Shown: one piece after another, positions 9,030 through 17,484 of the stretch
Position numbering within the stretch: the first letter of the stretch is position 1
Layout: every line of letters begins with the position of its first letter
Source of the DNA: an uncultured Kangiella sp.
GTDB lineage: Bacteria; Pseudomonadota; Gammaproteobacteria; Enterobacterales; Kangiellaceae
Direction: 5' to 3'
Length of the DNA stretch: 64,000 bases
Assembly (NCBI GenBank): GCA_947503345.1
Contig: CANNCW010000002.1
Location: 124,001-188,000, forward strand
Translations under genes and position numbers: made by a program
The notes under the pieces: generated by a model
Database searches by the model: none
What the model was told of the DNA's origin: nothing
Seen by the model: only the letters and a program-made list of their open reading frames with translations

Positions 9030-9878
9030 TTACTTCTTAGCTTCTTCTTTAATAAATGGTGGAACTAATAATTGAGGATCAAGGCGTGATTTAAACCAGT
9101 TAATACGCCAATCTAAATGAGGGCCAGTTGCTCGGCCACTAGCACCAATGGTGGCAATTGGATCGCCCTGCTTTATTTCTTGACCTTCTTTGACTTCAAT
9201 CGAGTTCAAATGGATAAAAGTAGAACTAACGCCAAAACCATGATCAACAATCAAAGTACCGCCAGAATAAAACATATCATTATGTACCAGTCGAACAATA
9301 CCATCGGCAGGCGCTATCACCGGCGTACCCGTAGGCGCAGCCACATCAACTCCATAATGTGGGCGTTTTGGCTCACCATTAAGTACTCGCTGACTACCAT
9401 AAAAACCACTTAAGCGCCCTTTTGCAGGCCAAATAAAATCTTGCATAAAGGCACTAATATCCGAAGTTTTTGCACGTGCAGATGCCACCATGCCACCTTC
9501 TGTTCGAATTCGCTTTAACACTTCAGGCTTCATTGGGTTTACTTTGCTGGGTGGTAATCCGTCGACTCGCTCGATATTGTATTGACGCTTACGGATCAAT
9601 AATGGCTGAATTTCTTTGTTATCACCTTTAGTTAAGGTTAGCTTGGCATCTTCTTCATGATCGCGATGAAAACCAAACACAAAATAACCATCATCTGAAA
9701 CTCTTAATTTTGTTCCATTAAAATTAACTTTAGTATTAGGCGCTACTTGGCCTATAACTAATCCACCTTGTGTAAAATCACCTTTGAGTGACAATAAAAG
9801 TGGCTCTTGGGCAAGTGAAATACTCGAGCTTATCAAAAGCCCAACGACTACAATCTTTTTAAATCTACTTAACATCAT
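9030..9878 (-). CDS. Secreted M23-family (LytM/NlpD-like) metallopeptidase
   Basis: The 282-residue product has a signal peptide (residues 1-23, ending SLA-Q), a beta-rich N-terminal domain (about 27-110), and a C-terminal LytM domain. Zinc ligands are His174 and Asp178 in RPHYGVDVAAPTGTPV; the core GGTLIVDHGFGVSSTFIHL is intact. The final motif, usually HLH, reads GPHLDW (His254-Leu-Asp256), so Asp replaces the third zinc ligand. I recall this variant in other M23 proteins, so activity is possible. Family members cleave peptidoglycan cross-links. The gene overlaps the rmuC stop by 4 nt (ATGA), so it is translationally coupled to rmuC. Confidence 0.85.
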   Translation of the reverse strand: MMLSRFKKIVVVGLLISSSISLAQEPLLLSLKGDFTQGGLVIGQVAPNTKVNFNGTKLRVSDDGYFVFGFHRDHEEDAKLTLTKGDNKEIQPLLIRKRQYNIERVDGLPPSKVNPMKPEVLKRIRTEGGMVASARAKTSDISAFMQDFIWPAKGRLSGFYGSQRVLNGEPKRPHYGVDVAAPTGTPVIAPADGIVRLVHNDMFYSGGTLIVDHGFGVSSTFIHLNSIEVKEGQEIKQGDPIATIGASGRATGPHLDWRINWFKSRLDPQLLVPPFIKEEAKK

Positions 9879-11362
9879 TTATTTTCCAACTTCTTGACGG
9901 ATTCCAATTCTAAATTATTATCTAAGTCTTCTTCGGGTAATTGCACTTGTTCAATCTTATCAAAGCGACTGCTAATTTTATCTGCAGAAGTCGTGATTTC
10001 TTTAACATCTTTAGTAACATTATCAATATGACGAGATAAGTTAGTCATCCGAGTTTTAAAGCGTCCAAAGTCTTTAGATAACATAGCTAAGTGTTCTTGA
10101 ATGATATGCACTTGCTTACGAGTTGCTTCATCCTTTAATACCGCACTGGCCGTAGTTAAAAGCGCCATCATAGTAGTTGGAGACACCATCCAAACTTTCG
10201 ATTGCTGAGCATACTCAACGATCGCTGGGTGATGGGCATGGATTTCAGCAAATATAGCCTCAGCAGGAATAAACATTACTGCGCCTGGCGCTGTTTCTCG
10301 TTCGATAATATATTTAGAAGCTATATCATTAACGTGCTTTTTAACGTCTTTAGTAAATTGGCTTTGCGCTTGGCGTCGTTCAATTTCCGACAAATCGTGG
10401 TCCATCATTTTCTGGAAGTTTTCTAATGGAAATTTAGCATCAACACCAATAGTTCCTGTTGGCTCTGGCATAAACAAAGCACAATCCACCATCTTATTAT
10501 TACTAAAACCGTATTGAAATTTGTAACTGTTGGATGGCATAACATTTTTAACTAGTGACTCTAACTGAACTTCGCCAAAAGCTCCACGCGAACGTTTATC
10601 GGCCAAAATTTCTTGCAAACTAACCACGTTACTTGAAAGTTCGGTAATTTTCTTTTGAGCATCATCAATTAAAGCCAAACGTTTTAAAACATCTTGGAAC
10701 GTTTGCGTGGTTTTTTCAAAACCATCAGCCAAACGTTTTTCCACCTGACCACTAATTTCTTTTAAGCGCTCATCGGTGGCTTGGGTTAGACCTGACATAT
10801 TTTTATCAAAAGATTCGGCTTGAGTCTTTAAAGATACCGTTAACTCTTCTCTAACGTCTTTAATACCACGTCTAAACTGGCTATGTAGTAAATCTTGTGA
10901 TTCTTTTTGATTGTTCGCAATCTGCTCTTTTAATGTTTGAACGGTTTGCTGAAGTTGTTCCTTAAATTGGAAAAGTTCTTTCTGTTGTTTTTCCGTTGCA
11001 GTGCCAACTTTTGCCCCTAGTTGTTCACCAAACAGATTAAAACCTGATTGAACTTTACTTTCGAACTGGCCAAAAGACTCTGCTAACTTACCCTGGCTTC
11101 CTGCAATTTTTTCTACTAGATTTTCAGAAACCTTATATTGAGACTCGACTAAGCGATTAAACTCAACACTTTGTTTAGTGGTATTGTCATCCAACTTACT
11201 GCTCATCAAAGAAACATTTTCGCTCGACTGTCGTAAATCATTAGCTTGTGATTTAAAACCTTTCGACTGACGCCATGCCTGCAATAATTGCAGAATTACA
11301 ATGGTACTCAATAAAGCGATCAACGCCGTTTCAAATGGATATTCTTGAATTAAAGTGATCAT
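9875..11362 (-). CDS. rmuC: DNA recombination protein RmuC
   Basis: RmuC limits rearrangements at inverted repeats and is predicted to be a membrane-tethered nuclease-like protein. The 495-residue product has an N-terminal membrane helix (about 11-30), a long coiled coil (about 40-240) and the RmuC domain: DKRSRGAFGEVQLESLVK, VDAKFPLENFQKMMD and FIPAEAIFAEI, which resembles the PD-(D/E)xK core (D, then D-A-K). It follows a small coiled-coil gene by a 1-nt overlap and precedes the M23 gene by a 4-nt overlap, forming a tight operon. Confidence 0.92.
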   Translation of the reverse strand: MITLIQEYPFETALIALLSTIVILQLLQAWRQSKGFKSQANDLRQSSENVSLMSSKLDDNTTKQSVEFNRLVESQYKVSENLVEKIAGSQGKLAESFGQFESKVQSGFNLFGEQLGAKVGTATEKQQKELFQFKEQLQQTVQTLKEQIANNQKESQDLLHSQFRRGIKDVREELTVSLKTQAESFDKNMSGLTQATDERLKEISGQVEKRLADGFEKTTQTFQDVLKRLALIDDAQKKITELSSNVVSLQEILADKRSRGAFGEVQLESLVKNVMPSNSYKFQYGFSNNKMVDCALFMPEPTGTIGVDAKFPLENFQKMMDHDLSEIERRQAQSQFTKDVKKHVNDIASKYIIERETAPGAVMFIPAEAIFAEIHAHHPAIVEYAQQSKVWMVSPTTMMALLTTASAVLKDEATRKQVHIIQEHLAMLSKDFGRFKTRMTNLSRHIDNVTKDVKEITTSADKISSRFDKIEQVQLPEEDLDNNLELESVKKLENK

Positions 11363-11562
11363 TATTTGTGCTCAATCGCCTTATTTTGCATGGTCGCGAC
11401 TTCAACATATGTATCCAGACGAGTTTCTAATCGCAAAATACGATCATTATGATCACGCAATTCATGAGAAATTTCTGTCAGCAAATCACCAGTTTTCTCT
11501 ACTTTATCAGTTAATAAAAGCACTTCTTTCATCGCTTTGACCGTATCTTTTATCGCGCTCAT
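11362..11562 (-). CDS. Small coiled-coil protein of the rmuC operon, unknown
   Basis: The 66-residue product, MSAIKDTVKAMKEVLLLTDK at the start and ATMQNKAIEHK at the end, has heptad-like hydrophobic spacing through most of its length (VEKTGDLLTEISHELRDHNDR-type register), predicting a coiled coil without signal peptide or membrane helix. Its start overlaps the last base of the RHH gene's stop, and its stop overlaps the rmuC start by 1 nt, so it is real and translationally coupled. No family is recognised. RmuC also has a long coiled coil, so a direct contact is plausible but only inferred. Confidence 0.65.
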   Translation of the reverse strand: MSAIKDTVKAMKEVLLLTDKVEKTGDLLTEISHELRDHNDRILRLETRLDTYVEVATMQNKAIEHK

Positions 11563-11834
11563 TAAGCCACCTTAGTCTTTTTTAAAGCTTTCAAAGTTGC
11601 TTTTGCATCCCTAAGCCCTTTATTCAAAGCTTTTTTAGCATTTTGGGTAGATTCATTCACTTGTGCAACTAAAGCTTGTAAATAAACCTCGTCATCAGAT
11701 TGTAAAGGCTCTTGAGAACAACGCTCACGAATTAATTCGGAGATACTGACCCCGGCCTTTTCCGCCTCCAGGCTTAAAAACTGTTTAAATGCTGGAGTTG
11801 TTAATATCGTTACACGTTCTGTTTTTGCTGGCAT
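11562..11834 (-). CDS. Ribbon-helix-helix-like small protein heading the rmuC operon
   Basis: The 90-residue product begins with ERVTILTTPAFKQFLSLEAE followed by KAGVSISELIRERC: a short basic strand, then two helices separated by a Gly/Ser turn (GVSISELIRE). This is the ribbon-helix-helix (Arc/MetJ) pattern. The C-terminal half is a Lys/Ala-rich helix. It is the first gene of a three- or four-gene operon (RHH, coiled coil, rmuC, M23), separated from the next start by a 1-nt overlap. Direct ATAATGA repeats lie upstream at 11871 and 11883. Autoregulation is inferred; no toxin partner is visible. Confidence 0.65.
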   Translation of the reverse strand: MPAKTERVTILTTPAFKQFLSLEAEKAGVSISELIRERCSQEPLQSDDEVYLQALVAQVNESTQNAKKALNKGLRDAKATLKALKKTKVA

Positions 11835-11870
11835 AAGACTTCACCTAATTATCCAAACCTTAAAAACATT

Positions 11871-11889
11871 ATAATGAGCATGATAATGA
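11871..11889 (-). promoter_or_regulatory. Repeated ATAATGA elements upstream of the RHH gene (possible operator)
   Basis: Two copies of ATAATGA lie at 11871-11877 and 11883-11889, 12 bp apart, and a further ATAATG is at 11910-11915. The first overlaps the 10-bp palindrome CATTATAATG. They are 37-55 nt upstream of the RHH start, where an RHH dimer array would bind repeated short half-sites. The repeat is seen; the binding is inferred. Confidence 0.3.
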
Positions 11890-12000
11890 TAAGCAAGTCG
11901 CTAAAATTTATAATGTGCACCAAGTCGTAATAAATTACGGTTTCATGAGTTAAATATTTAAGGCGCTGATAAGTTTGGCAAGTTTACGTTGAGGAATAAA

Positions 12001-12025
12001 AAAAGCCTGCATAAAGCAGGCTTTT
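12001..12025 (-). terminator. Terminator downstream of tRNA-Glu
   Basis: The perfect stem AAAAGCCTGC / GCAGGCTTTT with an ATAAA loop is followed on the minus strand by TTTATTCC. It lies 5 nt past the tRNA CCA end. Confidence 0.85.
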
Positions 12026-12030
12026 AAATA

Positions 12031-12106
12031 TGGCATCCCGTAGGGGAGTCGAACCCCTGTTACCGCCGTGAAAGGGCGGTGTCCTAGGCCTCTAGACGAA
12101 CGGGAC
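12031..12106 (-). tRNA. tRNA-Glu (anticodon TTC)
   Basis: The minus strand 76-mer begins GTCCCGTTCGTCTAGAGGCC and ends with an encoded CCA. The acceptor arms GTCCCGT/ACGGGAT pair (one G-T wobble), the anticodon stem CCGCC/GGCGG encloses CTTTCAC (anticodon TTC), and the T arm is CAGGGGTTCGACTCCCCT-like. It is a single-gene unit with its own promoter and terminator. Confidence 0.97.
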
Positions 12107-12164
12107 ACTGTGCTAATTTGAGTTATTGGATAACTTTCTAAGCTTTCCCTCAAACGCGGGCGCA

Positions 12165-12193
12165 ATATTAATGCTAGATGGAGTCATTGTCAA
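12165..12193 (-). promoter_or_regulatory. Sigma-70 promoter of tRNA-Glu
   Basis: On the minus strand TTGACA (12193-12188) and TAATAT (12170-12165) are separated by exactly 17 nt and followed by a GC-rich discriminator (TGCGCCCGCG), as in stable-RNA promoters under stringent control. The predicted start near 12158 gives a leader of about 50 nt before the tRNA. Confidence 0.8.
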
Positions 12194-12249
12194 AAGAATA
12201 TTAGACTTTTTTTATGTTTTTTTAGAATTTTTAAGGTATTGGTGAGAAT

Positions 12250-12693
12250 ATGAGCAAAAATATGAATTTAAAGCAAAAAATAGCCCGTCATAGTCTTTCG
12301 ATTATAAGCTTGATGATTGCAATCATTGCTCTAACTTATAATACCTGGCGCTCCGATACCACTGAATATAATAGAAATATTCGTACTGCTAGCTTTGAGT
12401 TAATTAAAGAGCTGGGGCAACTACAAAATATCACCAATCAAATTCACTTCTCTAACTTAAACCAACAGCAGCAAGAGCTCCTAAAGATTCAAGGTTGGGG
12501 GCACATTGCTCTTATTGAAGATTTGAGTACCCTACTTCCACTGCAAATAAGTAAAGCATCTCAAGAGTTGAAACAAGAATGGCAAAATCATCACGTAAGT
12601 TTGGTACAAAATAACACAGCAGAATCAGTGATATCTAAAAGAATAGAGATGCTAAGAGAAAGCACTCGTAGACTTTTGATTCAGTTAAACTAA
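12250..12693 (+). CDS. Membrane-anchored protein of unknown function
   Basis: The 147-residue product has one predicted N-terminal membrane helix (SLSIISLMIAIIALTYNTWR, residues about 16-35) and a soluble, mostly helical Gln/Leu/Glu-rich domain (about 36-147) with the segment WGHIALIEDLSTLLPLQISK. No family is recognised. The start at 12250 has a GGTGAG site. It is transcribed alone between tRNA-Glu (divergent) and the convergent yggN-like gene; no partner can be inferred from context. Confidence 0.6.
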   Translation: MSKNMNLKQKIARHSLSIISLMIAIIALTYNTWRSDTTEYNRNIRTASFELIKELGQLQNITNQIHFSNLNQQQQELLKIQGWGHIALIEDLSTLLPLQISKASQELKQEWQNHHVSLVQNNTAESVISKRIEMLRESTRRLLIQLN

Positions 12694-12720
12694 AAATAAA
12701 GTCTACGAGCAGTTACTGGA

Positions 12721-13494
12721 TTAATCGGACGCTTTTACTAATTGATACTCTTCAAAGTCATTAAATTCTTTAACAAACTTGTCTTCCTTTTCGTCCATTT
12801 TTTCCACTAAATCACATAAGCTTTCAGCTTTCTTTTCGATCAGCTCAGCTTTTGCCTCATACTTTTGCTCCATCTTTTCGCCAAATTTCTCCATTCTAGC
12901 TTCAAAAGCTTCAATTTCAGCTTCATCACCTCGAATTGCGGCTGCGATCATGTTACCAATGTTACCTTGAACCATATCAGCAACCACTTCTCTCACTAAC
13001 CCTTCAACTTCATCTTGAAACTCACTATCTTCTATATAAGCCTCTAATTTTTGTGATTTTAAGTGATTATCACTAACGTAAGCCCTTAATTCACTCGTTA
13101 AATTATCAACTCGCTTCTGTATCTTTTCTGCTGTTTCAGGTGAATCAGATAAAAGTGCGGTAGAAACATCGGTTACTGCTTCAACTGCTAACGCAGATGC
13201 CTCAACTGCTAATTCATTTACAACAGGTATTAAACCTCTTACTTCAGATGCATAATCACTCAATGACTCCTGCTGTTGACCATTTAAAGATTGCTTTTGA
13301 CCTTTTAGGAATAGATTGTTATTCCCATCGATACGCACCTTCTCTTGGTCATTTTCAGATAGAGTAATAGTCTTACCATCGATCTGAATATCATAGGTCA
13401 TATCCACATCACAGCTGTTCGAATGAGCCATCGCAGAACTAGCTCCAAGCGCTAAAGCCACCGATAAAGCGGCTGATTTCAAATTCAATTTCAT
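12721..13494 (-). CDS. YggN-family (DUF2884) periplasmic protein
   Basis: The 257-residue product has a signal peptide (MKLNLKSAALSVALALGASSAMA) followed by SNSCDVDMTYDIQIDGKTIT, the beta-rich N-terminal signature of DUF2884/YggN, and a long helical, Glu/Lys/Ala-rich C-terminal half. It is slightly longer than E. coli YggN. A good AGGAGGAG site precedes the ATG. Function is unknown across the family. Transcription is convergent with the 12250 gene and divergent from the large protein at 13783 over a 288-nt spacer in which I see no gene. Confidence 0.8.
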   Translation of the reverse strand: MKLNLKSAALSVALALGASSAMAHSNSCDVDMTYDIQIDGKTITLSENDQEKVRIDGNNNLFLKGQKQSLNGQQQESLSDYASEVRGLIPVVNELAVEASALAVEAVTDVSTALLSDSPETAEKIQKRVDNLTSELRAYVSDNHLKSQKLEAYIEDSEFQDEVEGLVREVVADMVQGNIGNMIAAAIRGDEAEIEAFEARMEKFGEKMEQKYEAKAELIEKKAESLCDLVEKMDEKEDKFVKEFNDFEEYQLVKASD

Positions 13495-13782
13495 AGTCTC
13501 CTCCTCAGAAAGTGTTAATTGAACAGTTATAAGATGCGCCTTTTTTAAGAAAAGGTTTAGCTATTATCTGTAACTCTTTACTAGAAAAAGTAACAAACTG
13601 TGTGATTCTGCATATTTTGTCATGATTTTCTATGAAAATAATTTTTGAAACATTTATTTACGGTTTAGGCTTAGATGAAACACTAATTCTATTGGTATAT
13701 AGGATTCAGCCTTATATAATTAGCTTGAATCGAAGGATTCTGTTTTGAGTAAATTCAAATCAATTTAACAAGAGAAGGAAAA

Positions 13783-15570
13783 ATGAAAAAATTTATTATC
13801 ATAGCGCTAGCTTTGATTGCGGTTGCAGTTGGCGTTTATTTCTACAAAAACAAGTCTTCTGATGGCGATATTATGTCATCAGTTTCTGATGCCCTTTCAG
13901 GCTCTTCATCTAGCCAAGTTTTAGAGTATGTTCCAGCGGATACCATTATCTTTGCTGGTAACTTAGAAGCAATTGATTACGAAAAGCTGATGGAGTTTAA
14001 TCGTAATTTAGGCTTCAACTTTGAAAGCATGGGCGTACTTTTTGATGATGCTGAAGTGAATCTTGATGACGCTCCAGATGGTGCTAAATTTGCTTTTGGT
14101 TTATTTAAAGCCATGTTAGCAAACATGAATGGCGACTATCCTAAGTTAATGGGTGTTCCTAGCAAAACTGATGGTGCAATTTATACAGTTGGTGCACTTC
14201 CAGTAATGCGTATGTCACTTGATGGCTCTAATACTTTCAATGAGTTGGTAGCAAAAATCGAAAGTGAGCATGGGATAGCTGCAAAAGTAGCTAACCTTGA
14301 CGGTGTTGAGTATCGCGAATATTCATTTGGTGATGATGTACCATTAACTTTAGTGGTTTCAACTCACAATAATCAAGCAGTGGTCACAGTAAATACCAAG
14401 ATGGATGATGCCAAAGATTTGAAACTAACTTTAGGTATCGAAAAACCAGCGAAAAGCTTTACTCAATCAAGTCGTCTAGGCTCTACCGTTGATAGATTTG
14501 GTTACGAAGGTCACCAGCTTATGTTGGTTGATAGCTTAGGTATTGTTGAAGGTTTAACGAACCCACAAGCTAATCAATTCGGTAGCATGCTAGATGAGTT
14601 ATTTGTGACTTATGGCATAAATAATGGTCCTGGCATATCACCTTTAGCGGAATTCCAGACTCCAGAGTGCCGTACTGAGTACACAGCTTTGGCAGCTAAC
14701 TGGCCAACTATTTCAGCGGGTTATACTTCTTATAAAGCAAAGTCTGCAAACTATAAAATGGTTGTAGAGGGTACTAACGCTGGTTTATTAGAAACTTTGC
14801 AAAAATTACACGGCCACGTTTCTCCAAGCATCAAAAATGAAGACCTATTAATGGGCATCGGTATGGGTGTCAATATGGGTGAATTAACGTCAGTAATTAC
14901 TGATCTTTGGAAACGCATGACCAAAGAACCATTTAGCTGTAGTTCTTTAGCTGATATGCAAGCTGAAATGAAACAAAGCAACCCTGTTATGCAACTAGGT
15001 ATGGTAAGCGGTATGCTAGGTGGTATCAAAGGTTTCGGCTTTGGTATTGCGGATATGGACTTATCTGGCTTACAGCAAGCTCAGAACAACCCTATGGCAG
15101 CTACAAATGCAATGAGTATGTTCATTTCTATTAGTGCTGACGACCCAATGTCTTTAGTACAACTTGTTGGTCAATTCCAACCAATGCTTGCTGGTATCGA
15201 GCTTGAAGAAGGTGCAGCTCCAAAAGCATTACCTTTACCGTTACCAATGCAAGTCAATGGCACACTGCGTGGCCATGATCTTGTATTATCATTTGGTGAA
15301 AAAGCGGATGCAATAGCTGCTAGCTTAGACTCTAATTCAAACATTGATTACAATGGCTTAATGAGTTTCAACTATGACATGGGCAAATACTTCGGCATGT
15401 TAAATCAAGCTATGGAAATGGAAGCAGGCAAAGCGCCTAAAACTGCAGAGGCTGAAAAAGCACGAGAAATGATGAAGAATATGTTTAAAGATGTAAAAGG
15501 ACGCTACTCTGATAAAACAAGCTTCACTAACAATGGCTTAGAAGTAAGCATTGAAATGAACATCGATTAA
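13783..15570 (+). CDS. Large membrane-anchored periplasmic protein, unknown
   Basis: The 595-residue product starts with an uncleaved-looking signal anchor (MKKFIIIALALIAVAVGVYF) after an AGAAGGA site, then a Ser/Asp linker and the segment VLEYVPADTIIFAGNLEAID. The rest is a Met-rich alpha/beta protein: LGSTVDRFGYEGHQLMLVDS, a two-Cys region (CRTEYTALAANWP ... FSCSSLADMQAEM), GMGVNMGELTSVITDLWKRM, and a C-terminal repeat-like barrel half. The PADT opening is reminiscent of DUF3352-type proteins, but I do not claim membership. It is monocistronic with a terminator right after the stop. Confidence 0.6.
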   Translation: MKKFIIIALALIAVAVGVYFYKNKSSDGDIMSSVSDALSGSSSSQVLEYVPADTIIFAGNLEAIDYEKLMEFNRNLGFNFESMGVLFDDAEVNLDDAPDGAKFAFGLFKAMLANMNGDYPKLMGVPSKTDGAIYTVGALPVMRMSLDGSNTFNELVAKIESEHGIAAKVANLDGVEYREYSFGDDVPLTLVVSTHNNQAVVTVNTKMDDAKDLKLTLGIEKPAKSFTQSSRLGSTVDRFGYEGHQLMLVDSLGIVEGLTNPQANQFGSMLDELFVTYGINNGPGISPLAEFQTPECRTEYTALAANWPTISAGYTSYKAKSANYKMVVEGTNAGLLETLQKLHGHVSPSIKNEDLLMGIGMGVNMGELTSVITDLWKRMTKEPFSCSSLADMQAEMKQSNPVMQLGMVSGMLGGIKGFGFGIADMDLSGLQQAQNNPMAATNAMSMFISISADDPMSLVQLVGQFQPMLAGIELEEGAAPKALPLPLPMQVNGTLRGHDLVLSFGEKADAIAASLDSNSNIDYNGLMSFNYDMGKYFGMLNQAMEMEAGKAPKTAEAEKAREMMKNMFKDVKGRYSDKTSFTNNGLEVSIEMNID

Positions 15571-15584
15571 TTCGAGTTTATACT

Positions 15585-15616
15585 AAAAAGCCCTGCTATA
15601 AGCAGGGCTTTTTTTT
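15585..15616. terminator. Bidirectional terminator between the 13783 gene and methionine gamma-lyase
   Basis: The perfect stem AAGCCCTGCT / AGCAGGGCTT with an ATA loop is flanked by A5 on the left and T8 on the right. It serves the plus-strand gene ending 15570 and the minus-strand gene ending 15639. Confidence 0.9.
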
Positions 15617-15638
15617 GACCATGATCTATTGAAATCAA

Positions 15639-16841
15639 TTAGGCAGCTTTGATTTGTAATACTTTAAGAGCTTGCTCTAAATCATCAATAATATCATCAA
15701 CATGCTCTAAACCAACAGATATACGGATAAGCGTTTCACTTATACCCGCGGCAGCCCTTTCCTCTTCTGTATATGGAGAATGAGTCATAGAAGCCGGATG
15801 TTGAATAAGTGTTTCAGCATCACCAAGACTCACTGCAATATGACACATTTTCAATTGATTCATAAATCTAACCGCATCATCAAATGAACCTTCTACTTCA
15901 AATGCAATAACACCGCCAGCACGTTTCATTTGAGTACCCACTAAATGATGCGCTGGGTGATGCTTTAAACCAGGATAATAAACTTCTTTCACTCCAGCAT
16001 GCGCATCTAAATAGTCCGCTACTTTTTCAGCGTTGTCACAATGGCGCTCGACACGGACTGATAAGGTTTTCAAACCACGAGAAATTAGCCAAGCATCATT
16101 AGGGCTCATGACCGCACCCATATCTTTTAGTGTGGTTAATTTTATGTTTTCGATTTGCTCAGCACTGCCACAGCAGACACCTGCAACCACATCACCATGA
16201 CCATTTAAATATTTAGTGGCACTATGGATAATTAAATCCATACCATAATCCGTTGGTTGCTGTAGTACCGGGGACATAAAAGTATTATCAATTACGGTCA
16301 AAACTTCGTATTTTTTAGCGATACGGTTAATTTCATTTAAGTCAGCACAAACTAAATTTGGATTAATTGGTGTTTCAAAGAAAATCAATTTTGTATTTTC
16401 TTTGATCGCAGCCTCAACAGCTTCAGCATCAGTAATATCAACAAAAGAGGCCTCGATACCAAGCTCAGCAAATTTGTGATTAATGAGTGCAAAAGAACAA
16501 CCATAGAGCGCTGCAGAAGCAACCAGATGGTCACCCTTTTTTAGATTTGCTAACAAAGTAGCAGAAACAGCACCCATACCCGAACCAAAGGCTGCAGCAG
16601 CTTCAGTGTTTTCCAAAGATGCCATACGTTGTTCAAGCTCCATAACGGTTGGATTACCCAAGCGAGAATAAATAAAACCGGTCTCTTCACCGGCAAAACG
16701 GTTTGCGCCCTGCTGTACGTTATCAAAAACAAAAGTAGAGGTTTGGTGGATGGGTGTTGCTAAGGAACCAAAGGATGGATCCCCAACACGTCCTGCGTGA
16801 ATAGCTTTAGTTTCAAGGTGTTTAAAGGTTTTGTTCGACAT
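15639..16841 (-). CDS. Methionine gamma-lyase (PLP-dependent)
   Basis: The enzyme splits L-methionine into methanethiol, 2-oxobutyrate and ammonia. The 400-residue fold-type I PLP protein has the PLP Lys210 in HSATKYLNGHGD, Tyr in FIYSRLGNPT, and YGCSFAL with Cys115, the residue that marks methionine gamma-lyases (Cys116 of the P. putida enzyme) as opposed to cystathionine lyases and synthases. An Lrp-type regulator gene lies 21 nt upstream on the same strand, resembling the mdeR/mdeA pairing of P. putida, where the regulator is divergent. The 2-oxobutyrate could feed the dehydrogenase complex at 62-64 kb. Residual alternative: O-acetylhomoserine sulfhydrylase. Confidence 0.85.
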   Translation of the reverse strand: MSNKTFKHLETKAIHAGRVGDPSFGSLATPIHQTSTFVFDNVQQGANRFAGEETGFIYSRLGNPTVMELEQRMASLENTEAAAAFGSGMGAVSATLLANLKKGDHLVASAALYGCSFALINHKFAELGIEASFVDITDAEAVEAAIKENTKLIFFETPINPNLVCADLNEINRIAKKYEVLTVIDNTFMSPVLQQPTDYGMDLIIHSATKYLNGHGDVVAGVCCGSAEQIENIKLTTLKDMGAVMSPNDAWLISRGLKTLSVRVERHCDNAEKVADYLDAHAGVKEVYYPGLKHHPAHHLVGTQMKRAGGVIAFEVEGSFDDAVRFMNQLKMCHIAVSLGDAETLIQHPASMTHSPYTEEERAAAGISETLIRISVGLEHVDDIIDDLEQALKVLQIKAA

Positions 16842-16862
16842 ACGGCATCTCTTATATAAACG

Positions 16863-17342
16863 TTAAACTTTGATAGCCGTCGTGGCTTTTACCTCCTTCA
16901 AAACTAAGCTGGTTTGAAGCTTGGCAATCCCCTCCAATGGGGTCATCTTCTGTGTAATAAACTGCTCCAAAGCGCGGGTGTTTTTAACTGCAACTTTAAG
17001 CAAGTAATCGTATTCACCAGTCACATGATGGCATTCCAAAACTTCAGGCCATGACATGATGGTTTCTAAAATGGCTTGGATCTGCTCGTGCTTATGTAAC
17101 TCTAAGCTGACACCAACAAAGCATAGGTTGTCGTAGCCCATCACATGACGATCAAGCAAAGCCACATAATCACGAATGTAACCTGCCTGTTCTAGCTGTT
17201 TAACGCGACTATGTGTTGCTGGCGCTGATAAGTGAATCTTTTTAGCTAAATCAGAGTTACTGATCCGCCCTTCCAGCTGCAAAACCTTAAGGATTTTGCG
17301 ATCCGTTTCGTCCAAACCAATTTCTACAGAAGATTTTATCAT
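16863..17342 (-). CDS. Lrp/AsnC-family transcriptional regulator
   Basis: The 159-residue product has an N-terminal winged helix (LDETDRKILKVLQLEGRISNS, then DLAKKIHLSAPATHSRVKQL as the recognition helix) and a C-terminal RAM/AsnC ligand domain (VSLELHKHEQIQAILETI, CHHVTGEYDYLLKVAVKN). It immediately precedes the methionine gamma-lyase gene, so it probably controls methionine use and senses an amino acid, as MdeR does in Pseudomonas. The ligand is inferred from context. Confidence 0.9.
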   Translation of the reverse strand: MIKSSVEIGLDETDRKILKVLQLEGRISNSDLAKKIHLSAPATHSRVKQLEQAGYIRDYVALLDRHVMGYDNLCFVGVSLELHKHEQIQAILETIMSWPEVLECHHVTGEYDYLLKVAVKNTRALEQFITQKMTPLEGIAKLQTSLVLKEVKATTAIKV

Positions 17343-17484
17343 TTATTCGCCATATAAATTAACAATATTAAGCACAATAGCATTAATTTAAAATTTAAAA
17401 AAGCCTTACCAACTTATAATTTAAATTATTCCAAACGAGATTCAAGAAACATTTGTTTACCGAATATTGTTAAGCCACCTACTT

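Noticed and set aside
11562-11834. RHH protein as the antitoxin of a toxin-antitoxin pair
   Set aside because: The adjacent 66-residue protein is a coiled coil with no toxin fold, and the next gene is rmuC.
11950-12165. 71-codon minus-strand frame across tRNA-Glu
   Set aside because: It reads through a complete tRNA gene, its promoter discriminator and terminator; not a protein gene.
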